64,000 bases of DNA from Candidatus Poribacteria bacterium (GTDB taxonomy: Bacteria > Poribacteria > WGA-4E > WGA-3G). The translations under genes were made by a program, and so were the position numbers. Below, piece by piece: positions 1-7,584 of the stretch (position 1 is its first letter; every line of letters starts with the position of its first letter). The stretch lies in contig JAPPES010000007.1 of the NCBI GenBank assembly GCA_028824125.1, positions 56,766 through 120,765 on the forward strand, in the 5' to 3' direction. Under the pieces are notes generated by a model. The model saw only the letters and a list, made by a program, of their open reading frames with translations, was not told the origin of the DNA and ran no database searches.

Positions 1-2
1 CT

Positions 3-1088
3 GTGGCAGATCACACTAAAATCACACTTGACTTTCGTAAAACTCTCGGCAATTTTACGTTAGACCTCAATTGCACGCTCGAAAAGAAGGTTACAGCTTT
101 TTTAGGTGCGTCTGGCAGTGGAAAAAGTACGCTTCTCAACTGTATCAGTGGCATTCTCTCTCCGGACGATGGTAGGATTGTGTTCGGAGATGAAGCACTT
201 TACGCCTCTGATGCAAAAATCAATATGCCCCCCGAAAAACGCCGTTTCGGATACGTTTTTCAAGAGGGGCATCTCTTTCCGCATCTTACCGTTGGGCAGA
301 ACATCCACTATGGACAACCACGAAATTTGCGTAAAAATGCCAATAGCATTTCCCGACTGCTTGAAATTCTTGAAATATCCGCGTTACTTCAACGTTATCC
401 AAAACAATTATCAGGTGGACAACGTCAACGGGTTGCTATTGCACGCGCGCTCGCGATGGAACCGCGCCTGCTTCTGATGGATGAACCGCTTGCTTCATTG
501 GACAGCGGATTGAAAAATCGCATTATTCCATATCTTCATCACATTAAGAACGCTTTTGAAATACCAATTCTGTACGTAACCCATGCCATATCAGAAGCGA
601 TGGCACTCGCTGATGAGGCTTTTCTCCTCTCTGACGGAAGGATTACGGCAAACGGTGAACCTTATCAACTGCTAACAATCCCTTCTGCTTTACCGATTGC
701 CAATTTGGCAGGTGTAGAAAATATCTTATCCCTACCCGTTGCCGATTCAGATGAGCACAGAGGTGTAACTGAATTAGAAATTGGGTCTCAACGCCTTATT
801 ATCCCTTACATAGGGGCAAAAATCGGAAAAGAAGTGCCAATCGCTATTCGGGCAGAAGATATAATTATATCGCTTGAACCTAATTTGCCAATTAGTGCGC
901 GGAATATGCTAAAGGGAACAATTGATGCGATTGATGACCAAACGCTACTGTCCATTCATGTTGAAGGGTTTCATCTCTCGGTAAAGATTACACACGAAGC
1001 ACGTGAACAACTTCAATTGTGTAAAGGAAAGGAAGTTTATTGCGTTATTAAGGCAAACGCTGTCAATCTGCTTTGGCACGATTCATAA
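3..1088 (+). CDS. modC: Molybdate-type ABC transporter ATP-binding protein (ModC-like)
   Basis: ATPase subunit of an ABC importer, 361 aa, expected on the cytoplasmic face of the membrane. Visible motifs: Walker A GASGSGKST (about residues 35-43), Q-loop FQEGH (87-91), signature LSGGQRQR (136-143), Walker B LLLMDEP (156-162) and an H-loop VTHAIS near 192. The C-terminal third resembles the TOBE/Mop regulatory region typical of ModC. The GTG start lies two bases from the window edge, so the ribosome-binding site and partner genes (modA, modB) cannot be seen; the true start could be upstream. The 3' end overlaps the convergent coaE by 26 nt. Molybdate is the likely substrate from overall resemblance; sulfate, iron or sugar transport is not excluded. 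Confidence 0.8.
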   Translation: MADHTKITLDFRKTLGNFTLDLNCTLEKKVTAFLGASGSGKSTLLNCISGILSPDDGRIVFGDEALYASDAKINMPPEKRRFGYVFQEGHLFPHLTVGQNIHYGQPRNLRKNANSISRLLEILEISALLQRYPKQLSGGQRQRVAIARALAMEPRLLLMDEPLASLDSGLKNRIIPYLHHIKNAFEIPILYVTHAISEAMALADEAFLLSDGRITANGEPYQLLTIPSALPIANLAGVENILSLPVADSDEHRGVTELEIGSQRLIIPYIGAKIGKEVPIAIRAEDIIISLEPNLPISARNMLKGTIDAIDDQTLLSIHVEGFHLSVKITHEAREQLQLCKGKEVYCVIKANAVNLLWHDS

Positions 1089-1716
1089 GTTGATTCCAAA
1101 GTTGGTTCACCTGTTTATTGAGTTCTTCAAATGTTCCGTCATTCTCTATAACCACATCCGCATATTTAACCTTTTCAGACACAGACATCTGTGAGTCAAT
1201 TCGTGCTTGTGCCTCATTTTCGGTGAGAGGGCGGTTCTGTGCATGGCTACGTTCTAATATTCGTTGCAATTGTGTTTCTGACGAGGCAGTCACAACAACT
1301 ATCAGATCAACAGAATCATAAGCGCCCGCTTCTATAAGAAGAGGCGCGTCAAGTAAGACAACGCATGAAGGGTCTTCCATAACAAGTTGGCGCGCACGGG
1401 AACGGGAACGTTGGATTATCAACGGATGCAGGATTGCATTTAAGCGTTCACGCGCAGACTTATCTTGAAAAACGATTGCGCCTAATTTTTTCCTGCTGAC
1501 ATCCCCCGATTCATCAAGAATTTCCGGCCCGAATGTGTTGATAAGTTCATCTATCACAGGACTATCCGCTTTAAGAAGTTGATGTCCAATTTCGTCGGCG
1601 TTTATAGGAATTGCTCCCTTTTCAGTGAGTAACTCAGAGACGGTTGTTTTGCCGCACGCGATGCCGCCTGTTATTCCCACGATGATGCCGCGCTCGCGGT
1701 GTGTTTCTGCTTTCAT
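1063..1716 (-). CDS. coaE: Dephospho-CoA kinase
   Basis: Catalyses the last step of coenzyme A synthesis, phosphorylating the 3'-hydroxyl of dephospho-CoA. At 217 aa it has the usual family length. The P-loop GGIACGKTT lies at residues 17-25, followed by the family motifs DADE-like NADEIGHQL, the HPLI block in the middle and a DAPLLIEAG segment. The ATG at 1716 is used; the conserved core begins about ten residues in. The gene is convergent with the upstream ABC ATPase, and their last 26 bases overlap, so they are transcribed towards each other. Confidence 0.93.
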   Translation of the reverse strand: MKAETHRERGIIVGITGGIACGKTTVSELLTEKGAIPINADEIGHQLLKADSPVIDELINTFGPEILDESGDVSRKKLGAIVFQDKSARERLNAILHPLIIQRSRSRARQLVMEDPSCVVLLDAPLLIEAGAYDSVDLIVVVTASSETQLQRILERSHAQNRPLTENEAQARIDSQMSVSEKVKYADVVIENDGTFEELNKQVNQLWNQLMNRAKAD

Positions 1717-2065
1717 ACTAATTGAGTATACTTCATAATCTAAAATATATCAATGTTTTGATATAAAATTCTTTGATAATGCAGTAAAAAGCCCCATTCA
1801 GTTTTCGTGTTTTCCTCAACATTTTGGACATGGGAGCTGGAGCTCGCTCCTACAGGAAGAAGATAGGAGTTACTGGAAAATTGAATGTCTCTGTGTCACA
1901 AAAGTAAAGACTTGTCAAACAGTCCGACGCGTGCTAAACTGTTAACGCTTAAAACTTACAGAATTTACATGTAAGATGGCATAGGATTTCTACAATACAG
2001 GATATTAATTGACAGCAAAATTCGACTTACTCAATACACAACACAGTATCCAGATCAAATAGAAT
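1717..2065. other. Intergenic region with a repeat fragment
   Basis: This divergent spacer between coaE and the nucleotidyltransferase has no convincing ORF. Around 1830-1862 it carries a short piece resembling the GAGCTCGCTCCTAC hairpin repeats found near 20.8 and 55.7 kb. The rest is AT-rich and should contain promoters for both flanking genes, but no clear -35/-10 pair was recognised. Confidence 0.4.
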
Positions 2066-2554
2066 ATGTTAAACCAAAAAATCTATCACCGCAACGAACT
2101 TGCATTGCATCTTCAGCAAGCAAAAGCAGACGGAAACGTTGTTGTCACGACCAACGGGTGTTTTGATGTGCTACATTTGGGACATCTCCGTTACCTTCAA
2201 GCAGCCCGGCAACTCGGAGACCTACTTGTCGTGGCAGTCAACAGTGATAGTTCGGTGAAAGAATTAAAAGGTGAAAATCGGCCGCTCGTTCCTGAGGATG
2301 AACGCGCGGAAATGCTTGCTGGGTTGGAATGTGTAGATTATGTGGTGATTTTTCCAGAGTCAACACCGATTGAATTGCTTGCTGAACTCAAGCCAAGCAT
2401 TCACGTTAAAGGCGGCGACTATAAATTGGAGCAACTGGTGGAAAGAGAGGTTGTTGAGGAAAACGGCGGTAAGGTGATTGTCGGATTAAACGTGCCCGGG
2501 AAATCCACAACGGACCTCATAGAAGTAATATGTGAACGATATGGTGATTCGTGA
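2066..2554 (+). CDS. D-glycero-beta-D-manno-heptose 1-phosphate adenylyltransferase-like (RfaE domain II)
   Basis: A 162-aa stand-alone cytidylyltransferase-like protein. TTNGCFDVLHLGH (residues 28-40) contains the HxGH nucleotide-binding motif, and the C-terminal half has KGGDYKLEQL and the Thr-rich GKSTTDLIE end typical of HldE domain II (RfaE2). The family transfers AMP from ATP to heptose 1-phosphate for ADP-heptose used in lipopolysaccharide core synthesis. The kinase domain I is not fused and is not in the window, so it must be elsewhere if the pathway is complete. The Shine-Dalgarno sequence is weak. Related nucleotidyltransferases (TagD/GCT) are the alternative, but the GGDY segment favours RfaE2. 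Confidence 0.85.
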   Translation: MLNQKIYHRNELALHLQQAKADGNVVVTTNGCFDVLHLGHLRYLQAARQLGDLLVVAVNSDSSVKELKGENRPLVPEDERAEMLAGLECVDYVVIFPESTPIELLAELKPSIHVKGGDYKLEQLVEREVVEENGGKVIVGLNVPGKSTTDLIEVICERYGDS

Positions 2555-2609
2555 TATAGCGGACGCGTTTTCATGATGAACAGAACCCTCCTACAAAAAC
2601 TGAGGATAT

Positions 2610-3980
2610 ATGCAGATAAATAATTCATTGAAAATTCATGACCTGAAGCCGCAGATAGAAAGGCTTTTTGAATACTCAGGACAAAAAATTTTGACTATAG
2701 AAGAAACGTGGCCTGCAGAAAAAGGCACACCTGTCTTCACTGTCGCTGGCACTTATACGACGCGAGGCTGGACAGAGTGGACACAAGGATTCCAATTCGG
2801 CTCTGCTATTCTTCAATTCGATGCCACAGGTGATGAGCAGTTTCTTGAAATTGGTAGGCAAAACACGATTCAAAAGATGTCACCACACCTCACCCACATC
2901 GGGGTGCATGACCACGGATTTAACAACGTCTCAACTTACGGAAACCTCCGTCGACTGATGCGCGAGGGTGTCATTCCGTGGAACGACAATGAGATGCATT
3001 TCTATAAATTGGCACTCAAAGCTTCTGCCGCTGTGCAAGCAAGCCGTTGGACAAAGATTAAAGATGAAACGGGATATATCGCCTCTTTCAATGGACCGCA
3101 TTCGCTCTTTTCAGATACGATCCGTTCATTGCGTGTTTTAGCAGTTGGGCACACACTTGGCGCTGTGCTAATGGGTGAAGGCGATGTTGCTATCAATCTA
3201 TTGGAACGGCTAATTCAGCATTCTCAAACCACAGCAAAATATAACGTGTATTATGGCGAAGGTCGTGACGCTTTTGACGTGCGTGGACGGGTTGTGCATG
3301 AATCTATCTTCAATACAAATGATGGCAATTATCGCTGTCCAAGTACACAACAAGGTTATTCTCCGTTTTCTACATGGACACGTGGATTGGCATGGATTCT
3401 AACTGGTTATGCCGAACAACTTGAGTTTTTTGACACACTAACTGAAAGCGATCTTGAACCTTTTGGCGGGTATGCAGCGGTAACTGCACACATGCGCAAA
3501 GCAGCGGAAGCTACTGCGGATTTCTACATTGAAAACACTGCACAAGATGGTATACCGTATTGGGATACAGGTGCTCCCGGTTTAGTCGAACTCGGTGATT
3601 ATTTGGCAGCACCTGCAGACCCATATAACGATGTTGAACCCGTGGATAGTTCCGCAGCCGCGATTGCTGCACAAGGACTCATTCGGCTTGGCAACTATCT
3701 GAAAAAACATGGCGAACCAGAGGCAGGCAATTCTTATTACCAAGCTGGTTTGACGGTGGCTAAGACTCTTTTTTCTGAACCGTATCTCTCTATTTCTGAT
3801 GAACATCAAGGATTGCTGTTGCATTCCGTATATCACCGTCCGAATGGATGGGATTATGTACCTGAAGGCAGGCAGATTCCGTGCGGAGAGGCGTCTATGT
3901 GGGGCGACTACCATGCCCGTGAACTCTCGGTCTTGTTGTGGCGAGAGATTGTTGGTAAACCGTATTTAACGTTTTTCTAA
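2610..3980 (+). CDS. GH88/GH105-like unsaturated glycoside hydrolase
   Basis: A 456-aa protein resembling unsaturated glucuronyl hydrolases, which act on the 4,5-unsaturated uronic acid ends left by polysaccharide lyases. Supporting segments are HDHGFNN (the HDxGF region), the Trp-rich FSTWTRGLAWILTGYAE helix, the DSSAAAIAAQGLI helix with a conserved acidic residue, and a GDYHARELSVLLW C-terminus. These fit an (alpha/alpha)6 barrel. No signal peptide is seen, so it is probably cytoplasmic and acts on imported oligosaccharides. It follows the nucleotidyltransferase by 55 nt in the same direction, with GAGG just upstream of the ATG. The substrate cannot be told from sequence. Confidence 0.8.
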   Translation: MQINNSLKIHDLKPQIERLFEYSGQKILTIEETWPAEKGTPVFTVAGTYTTRGWTEWTQGFQFGSAILQFDATGDEQFLEIGRQNTIQKMSPHLTHIGVHDHGFNNVSTYGNLRRLMREGVIPWNDNEMHFYKLALKASAAVQASRWTKIKDETGYIASFNGPHSLFSDTIRSLRVLAVGHTLGAVLMGEGDVAINLLERLIQHSQTTAKYNVYYGEGRDAFDVRGRVVHESIFNTNDGNYRCPSTQQGYSPFSTWTRGLAWILTGYAEQLEFFDTLTESDLEPFGGYAAVTAHMRKAAEATADFYIENTAQDGIPYWDTGAPGLVELGDYLAAPADPYNDVEPVDSSAAAIAAQGLIRLGNYLKKHGEPEAGNSYYQAGLTVAKTLFSEPYLSISDEHQGLLLHSVYHRPNGWDYVPEGRQIPCGEASMWGDYHARELSVLLWREIVGKPYLTFF

Positions 3981-4080
3981 CCTATATCTAAACTTTGGAC
4001 AATTTTAGGAGTCCTTATTTGATAGCATCGTTTATGGAAAAACGTGGATATTAGAATCAGATTTTATCCACACACTTTTC

Positions 4081-4143
4081 GCCCCGCTGGGGCTTTGTCC
4101 ATGTATATGCCATGCTGCTATACACATTTCGCCCCGCTGGGGC
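4081..4143. repeat. Pair of GCCCC-GCT-GGGGC hairpins with 50-nt period
   Basis: Two identical 13-nt palindromes GCCCCGCTGGGGC lie at 4081-4093 and 4131-4143, exactly 50 nt apart. Each has a 5-bp stem and a 3-nt loop. The second is preceded by GCTATACACATT, close to the sequence before the downstream pair at 4320/4370. They lie in the 480-nt gap between the GH88-like gene and the first paralogue remnant. Confidence 0.75.
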
Positions 4144-4319
4144 TACTGGTTAGGTGAACACTGAAGATTATTTTTTTACGCGTTACGTTTTTTGTGAAAA
4201 CTCACAGAAAAAACTTATGTCGGATGCGATAAGAGCAGCCCCAGCCAAATCAACGCCAAATACGCGTATGGTATTTGGTGGAAATGATATGTTTGTTGCC
4301 ATGTGCTGCAGAACATATC

Positions 4320-4382
4320 GTCCCTACGGGACTAAGAGAAGAGGTAGCACCTTTTGCTATAAACATTCTGTCCCTACGGGAC
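4320..4382. repeat. Pair of GTCCC-TAC-GGGAC hairpins with 50-nt period
   Basis: Two identical palindromes GTCCCTACGGGAC lie at 4320-4332 and 4370-4382, also exactly 50 nt apart. The second is preceded by GCTATAAACATT. Compared with the 4081/4131 pair, both stem arms have changed together, which keeps base pairing and suggests one family of structured repeats. The sequence between them does not encode a recognisable protein. Confidence 0.75.
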
Positions 4383-4451
4383 TAAACATGGGACAGTCTC
4401 AATCGTGCTGCCTATTCAGAGGGGTTTTTAGAACAAGAAATATTTTCTTAA

Positions 4452-4928
4452 ATTGTTGCTGTGCTGTTTATGTATTCTCGGTATATGGGTAATCGGTTTT
4501 ATACTCAATTCGGGTTGAAACCGCCACCGCGTGGGTATGATTACCACTGGGATGAGCCGGGCGTGCCGTATTTAGATAAAAACGGCGATCCCGTTCTACG
4601 TAGGTTAGATGAACCGATTATTGAAATCGAGATGGGGATTGGGTTTGCCCCAACCCTTGAAGAGATGAAACGGCATAAACAACTGATGGATGCTCGGTTA
4701 GCGATATATGGGAGCGGTGATGCTGCCGAAATTGCTCGGTTAGAGGCGGAAATAGAGGCACTGGAAACGTCTGCAGAAGGTATGCGTCCCCTCTCTGTAA
4801 GCCCAAGCTCTACAACCGCCGAACAAGCATCAAAAGCTGACCATCTTCGGAAAGAAAAATATAATGCTGCGCTCCGTGAATACGGATTAGAGCACTTAAT
4901 ATCCTATAAATATAGGGATGGACTTTAG
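4452..4928 (+). pseudogene. Truncated A-type paralogue (copy A1)
   Basis: The reading frame is a close copy of the genes at 6256 and 7585, covering the end of the membrane segment and the conserved region from RGYDYHWDEPGVPY to the REYGLEHLI C-terminus. Homology begins at about 4452; the codon immediately before it is TAA, so the start codon, the basic N-terminus and most of the membrane helix are missing. A GTG at 4461 could in principle initiate, but no good ribosome-binding site precedes it. It is probably a decayed first member of the tandem family. Its C-terminus has diverged slightly (YKYRDGL). Confidence 0.75.
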
Positions 4929-4972
4929 TACACTTAACATTCCATGAAGCATGGAAATAGGAGGCTCATTTT

Positions 4973-5044
4973 ATGAACAACAAACGTTTCTTAGGCATAG
5001 CTGCCCTGACTATTTTTGTGATAGCTGCGGGTGTGTTTATCTAA
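4973..5044 (+). pseudogene. Remnant of B-type paralogue (copy B1), 23 codons
   Basis: A good ribosome-binding site (AGGAGG) precedes an ATG whose product MNNKRFLGIAALTIFVIAA matches the N-terminal membrane anchor of the intact B gene at 6798. The frame ends at TAA (5042-5044), where the intact copy has a Tyr codon. Nucleotide similarity continues for a few bases to about 5058 and then stops. The rest of the gene is gone, replaced by unrelated sequence with minus-strand ORFs. This is a truncated gene, though the 23-aa hydrophobic peptide could still be translated. Confidence 0.75.
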
Positions 5045-5156
5045 TGGCAGTTGTCGTAGGATTTTCAGGGTTTTTGCGACCATCCAAAATGATCGCACCC
5101 GGAAAGTTGAACTTACACCCGATGTCGCGCAGTCGCGGACTTTTACGTTTTGACAC
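5037..5156 (-). CDS. Small ORF of unknown function, 39 aa
   Basis: Starts at a GTG preceded by AGAGGAAACA and encodes a 39-aa basic peptide (MSKRKSPRLRDIG at its start). It follows the 66-aa membrane protein by 12 nt in the same direction. Its last codons run into the plus-strand remnant of the B1 gene, so the stop codon probably came from the insertion junction and the native C-terminus may be lost. No family recognised. Confidence 0.3.
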   Translation of the reverse strand: MSKRKSPRLRDIGCKFNFPGAIILDGRKNPENPTTTAIR

Positions 5157-5168
5157 TGTTTCCTCTCT

Positions 5169-5369
5169 TTACGGCTCTTCACCGTTGCTTTGGGGTTCTT
5201 GATTGATTTCATCTTGTTCACTGATGGACTGCTGATTTTCAAGGTATGCAGTAATTGTATTACATGCTTGTATCACTGCGTTACAGCATTTATAAATTTT
5301 GAGTATAAATATCAAACCAAAAGTAAGATAAAGAATGTAAAATAATCCTTCTATAGAAAGCCCCATCAT
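5169..5369 (-). CDS. Small single-pass membrane protein, 66 aa
   Basis: A 66-aa product with a hydrophobic N-terminal segment (about residues 6-24, LFYILYLTFGLIFILKIY) followed by a polar, acidic tail ending in EEP. The start is supported by a perfect AGGAGG seven bases upstream of the ATG. It lies 33 nt downstream of a broken HTH gene on the same strand and 12 nt upstream of another small ORF, forming a short minus-strand cassette inside the plus-strand paralogue array. Function unknown; it could be a toxin-like or phage/plasmid membrane peptide, but nothing in the sequence proves that. Confidence 0.5.
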   Translation of the reverse strand: MMGLSIEGLFYILYLTFGLIFILKIYKCCNAVIQACNTITAYLENQQSISEQDEINQEPQSNGEEP

Positions 5370-5402
5370 AAAAAACCTCCTGGGTAGTGTTTTCTGATCT
5401 TT

Positions 5403-5620
5403 TCATTTATTTTCTTCAAGTGATGAGGTAAGTCTTGTAACATTAGACTGAATAGTTGCCTCTACCAACTGATCTTCTGTTTGTTGCCACAACTACAGCT
5501 TTTTCCATCTCAGTATCGTCGCCGGAGATACTTTTAATATTTTAGCAGCTTCAGCATCGGAGCTGCATTCAAAGCGAACGCAACACGCTTCAACAATTTT
5601 TTAGGGTTAAGACTTGGCAA
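5403..5620 (-). pseudogene. Broken helix-turn-helix gene
   Basis: A TTG start with AGAGGAA upstream encodes MPSLNPKKLLKRVAFALN. The reading then has to change frame to continue as SDAEAAKILKVSPATILRWK, a clear helix-turn-helix of the small transposase/regulator kind. An in-frame TAG follows shortly after the HTH, then a further 30 codons (LWQQTEDQLVEAT onwards) to a TGA at 5403. The frameshift and stop make it a pseudogene unless recoded. It heads the minus-strand cassette at 5037-5620, and a palindrome lies about 35 nt upstream. Confidence 0.55.
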
Positions 5621-5654
5621 AATAGATTCCTCTCATTTATGTTGTTATACGTCC

Positions 5655-5673
5655 TTGTATTTTGATAATACAA
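5655..5673. promoter_or_regulatory. Palindrome upstream of the broken HTH gene (possible operator)
   Basis: A perfect 7-bp inverted repeat TTGTATT / AATACAA with a 5-nt centre lies 35 nt upstream of the TTG start of the HTH pseudogene. On the minus strand it overlaps a plausible -35 (TTGTAT) with TATAAC 18 nt on. This is where an autoregulating small HTH protein would bind, but the assignment is only positional. Confidence 0.3.
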
Positions 5674-5713
5674 CTATATCATATCATAGAATTACATAAT
5701 TTTACAAAAAAAC

Positions 5714-5742
5714 TTGCACAAATAATGAAAATGTGTTATAAT
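5714..5742 (+). promoter_or_regulatory. Sigma-70-type promoter
   Basis: TTGCAC (5714-5719), a 17-nt spacer and a perfect TATAAT (5737-5742). It points rightwards. The nearest translated candidates are the 42-aa ORF at 6108 and the intact A2 gene at 6256, which would give a leader of over 350 nt. It may instead belong to the inserted DNA. Confidence 0.45.
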
Positions 5743-6107
5743 AGAATAATATTATAGGCGATATTGCGAAAAATAGTTGATATTTTTTTTCAATTGTCTT
5801 ATAATATGTCTTACGTTAAGGGTTTATGGATAATTCTTAGCGTTGGGGGTGCTAACTTTAGCGCCACCGACAGTGTAAACGTTACTAAAACACTGGCGGC
5901 GGCTGGCACTGCCAGGATTGGACTGACAGCGTTGGTTTCTATTTTAGCAGAGGCGCGTGGTTGTGTCAATGTGAAGGATAGAGACCAACGACCCCTATAG
6001 AGATAGCAAAACCAAATCAACGGTATGAATGCCATTTAGGCATTCCCCGCCTACTTCTGTAGTCTGTCAAATTAATTAATCTACTCTCGATAAGAGAGGA
6101 GAATCAG
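5743..6107. other. Intergenic leader without a convincing gene
   Basis: An open frame at 5764-6000 on the plus strand has no good ribosome-binding site and no recognisable product. The region holds a 7-bp hairpin GAATGCC/GGCATTC near 6025-6043, preceded by AAATCAACGGTATGAAT, the same string that forms the outer arm of the long palindrome at 56635-56699. It is probably inserted repeat-rich DNA between the broken and intact parts of the paralogue array. Confidence 0.4.
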
Positions 6108-6236
6108 ATGCGACGTGGCTACAAAGTTTTTCCCACTTTGTTAACAAGAAGAATAAGGACAGGTGTTGACACCGTGTCCAAACCCAATTCCCTTTGCGCG
6201 CTGAATGCAGCGAAGCAAAGCGAGGGATATTTCTAA
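6108..6236 (+). CDS. Small ORF upstream of A2, 42 aa
   Basis: Encodes a 42-aa basic peptide starting MRRGYKVFPTLL, with a good ribosome-binding site (AGAGGAGAATCAG before the ATG). It ends 19 nt before the A2 start codon. It could be a leader peptide, the tail of an older gene, or chance. The positioning and Shine-Dalgarno are the only support. Confidence 0.3.
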   Translation: MRRGYKVFPTLLTRRIRTGVDTVSKPNSLCALNAAKQSEGYF

Positions 6237-6255
6237 TTATGAGGAAGATCGTTTG

Positions 6256-6786
6256 ATGAACAACCGCAAACGTGACTTTGGCACCGTCGCCGTGATTTTT
6301 TTTGTGATTGTTGCTGTTCTGTTTATGTATTCTCGGTATATGGGTAATCGGTTTTATACTCAATTTGGGTTGAAACCGCCACCGCGCGGCTACGATTATC
6401 ACTGGGATGAGCCGGGTGTGCCGTATTTAGATAAAAACGGTGCCCCTGTTCTACGTAAATTAGACGAACCAGCTATTGTAATCAAGATGGGGATTGGGTT
6501 TGCCCCGACCCTTGAAGAGTTTAAACGGTACAAACGACTGGTAGATGAGGCTATGTGGGCATCAGGGACCGGTGATGTTGCCGAAGCGGCTCGGCTGGAT
6601 GCGGAAATAGAGGCACTGAAAGCATCTGCACAACGGATGCGTCCGCTCACTGTAAGCTCAAGCTCGACTACTGCTGAACAAGCATCAAAGTCTGACCGTC
6701 TTAGGAAAGAAAAATATAATGCTGCGCTCCGTGAATACGGATTAGAGCATTTAATAAACCAAGTAGGTTACGGGTATATAGATTAG
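6256..6786 (+). CDS. A-type tandem paralogue A2 (membrane-anchored, unknown function)
   Basis: A 176-aa protein. The ATG at 6256 is preferred over the in-frame ATG at 6205 because its product starts MNNRKRDFGTV like the sister gene at 7585 (MNRKRDVGTV), and GAGGAA lies just upstream. It has a basic N-terminus, one membrane helix (about residues 10-24), and an exported-looking domain whose hallmark is PPPRGYDYHWDEPGVPY, then PVLRKLDEP, MGIGFAPTLEE, an Ala/Glu-rich helical part and the REYGLEHLI C-terminal motif. No known family recognised. It is followed 11 nt later by the B gene and belongs to one plus-strand operon. Confidence 0.75.
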   Translation: MNNRKRDFGTVAVIFFVIVAVLFMYSRYMGNRFYTQFGLKPPPRGYDYHWDEPGVPYLDKNGAPVLRKLDEPAIVIKMGIGFAPTLEEFKRYKRLVDEAMWASGTGDVAEAARLDAEIEALKASAQRMRPLTVSSSSTTAEQASKSDRLRKEKYNAALREYGLEHLINQVGYGYID

Positions 6787-6797
6787 GAGGCTGATTT

Positions 6798-7568
6798 ATG
6801 AACCGAAAACGTTTCTTAGGCATAGCTGCCCTGACTATTTTCGTGATAGCTGCTGCTGGGTTTATCTATTGGCAGCTGTCATCAGTGCAGCAGTTCAAAA
6901 AAGAGGCTGCAGAAACCGAAAAACTGTTGGAAGAGATGCGTAAACCTGTTGAATCGCAGGCACAGCCCGCTGACGCTACGGGGGAAACAGGCGAAGCGAC
7001 ACGTATCTCTGATAATCGCAAAGCCGAACAGGTGGCTGCTGAGAGTCAACAGGCAGATGGCAGCCTACCGACTGGACAGCAAGCTGGCAAGTTCCCGGAT
7101 TGGCATTCGCTGACCCCTGAACAAAGGCAGCAGATCGCTGACCAGTTTTATATTCAATTCGGGTTAGAAGTGCCGCCGCGTGGCTACGATTATCACTGGA
7201 AAGAGCCGGGCGTGCCTTATGTAGACGCAAACGGCAATCCCGTTCTACGTAGGTTAGACGAACCGCTTATTGAAGTCGAGATGGGGATTGGGTTTGCCCC
7301 GACCCTTGAAGAGTTTAAACGGCACAAACAACTGATGGATGCTTGGATAGCAGCATCAGGGAGCGGCGATGTTGCGGAAGAGGCTCGGTTGCAGGCGGAA
7401 GTAGAAGCACTGGAAGCATCTGCACAACGGATGCGACCGCTCTCTGCAATGTCGATCTCGACTACTGCTGAACAAAAATCAAAAGCACGTAGTCTTAGGA
7501 AAGAAAAATATAATGCTGCTCTCCGTGAATACGGATTAGAGCATCTAATAAACCAGGTCGGGTATTAG
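6798..7568 (+). CDS. B-type tandem paralogue (membrane-anchored, unknown function)
   Basis: A 256-aa protein. Membrane helix at residues 7-25, then a charged and Gln/Ala-rich linker (roughly 30-100) absent from the A-type proteins, then LTPEQRQQIADQFYIQFG leading into the same conserved domain (RGYDYHWKEPGVPY, MGIGFAPTLEEFK, REYGLEHLI). B is therefore an A-type domain on a longer stalk. The start has AGGAGG upstream, as do A3 and the B1 remnant. It sits between A2 and A3, spaced 11 and 16 nt. No function can be assigned. Confidence 0.75.
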   Translation: MNRKRFLGIAALTIFVIAAAGFIYWQLSSVQQFKKEAAETEKLLEEMRKPVESQAQPADATGETGEATRISDNRKAEQVAAESQQADGSLPTGQQAGKFPDWHSLTPEQRQQIADQFYIQFGLEVPPRGYDYHWKEPGVPYVDANGNPVLRRLDEPLIEVEMGIGFAPTLEEFKRHKQLMDAWIAASGSGDVAEEARLQAEVEALEASAQRMRPLSAMSISTTAEQKSKARSLRKEKYNAALREYGLEHLINQVGY

Positions 7569-7584
7569 ATTAGGAGGCTGATTT

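Noticed and set aside
4081..4382. Short CRISPR-like array from equally spaced palindromes
   Set aside because: Only two copies of each 13-nt hairpin, with the spacing filled by partly shared sequence and no cas genes in the window.
4154..4492. 112-aa ORF on the plus strand
   Set aside because: It runs through the palindromic repeat pairs and has no ribosome-binding site or recognisable product.
5764..6000. 78-aa plus-strand ORF after the promoter at 5714
   Set aside because: No Shine-Dalgarno sequence and no family resemblance; likely chance in repeat-derived DNA.
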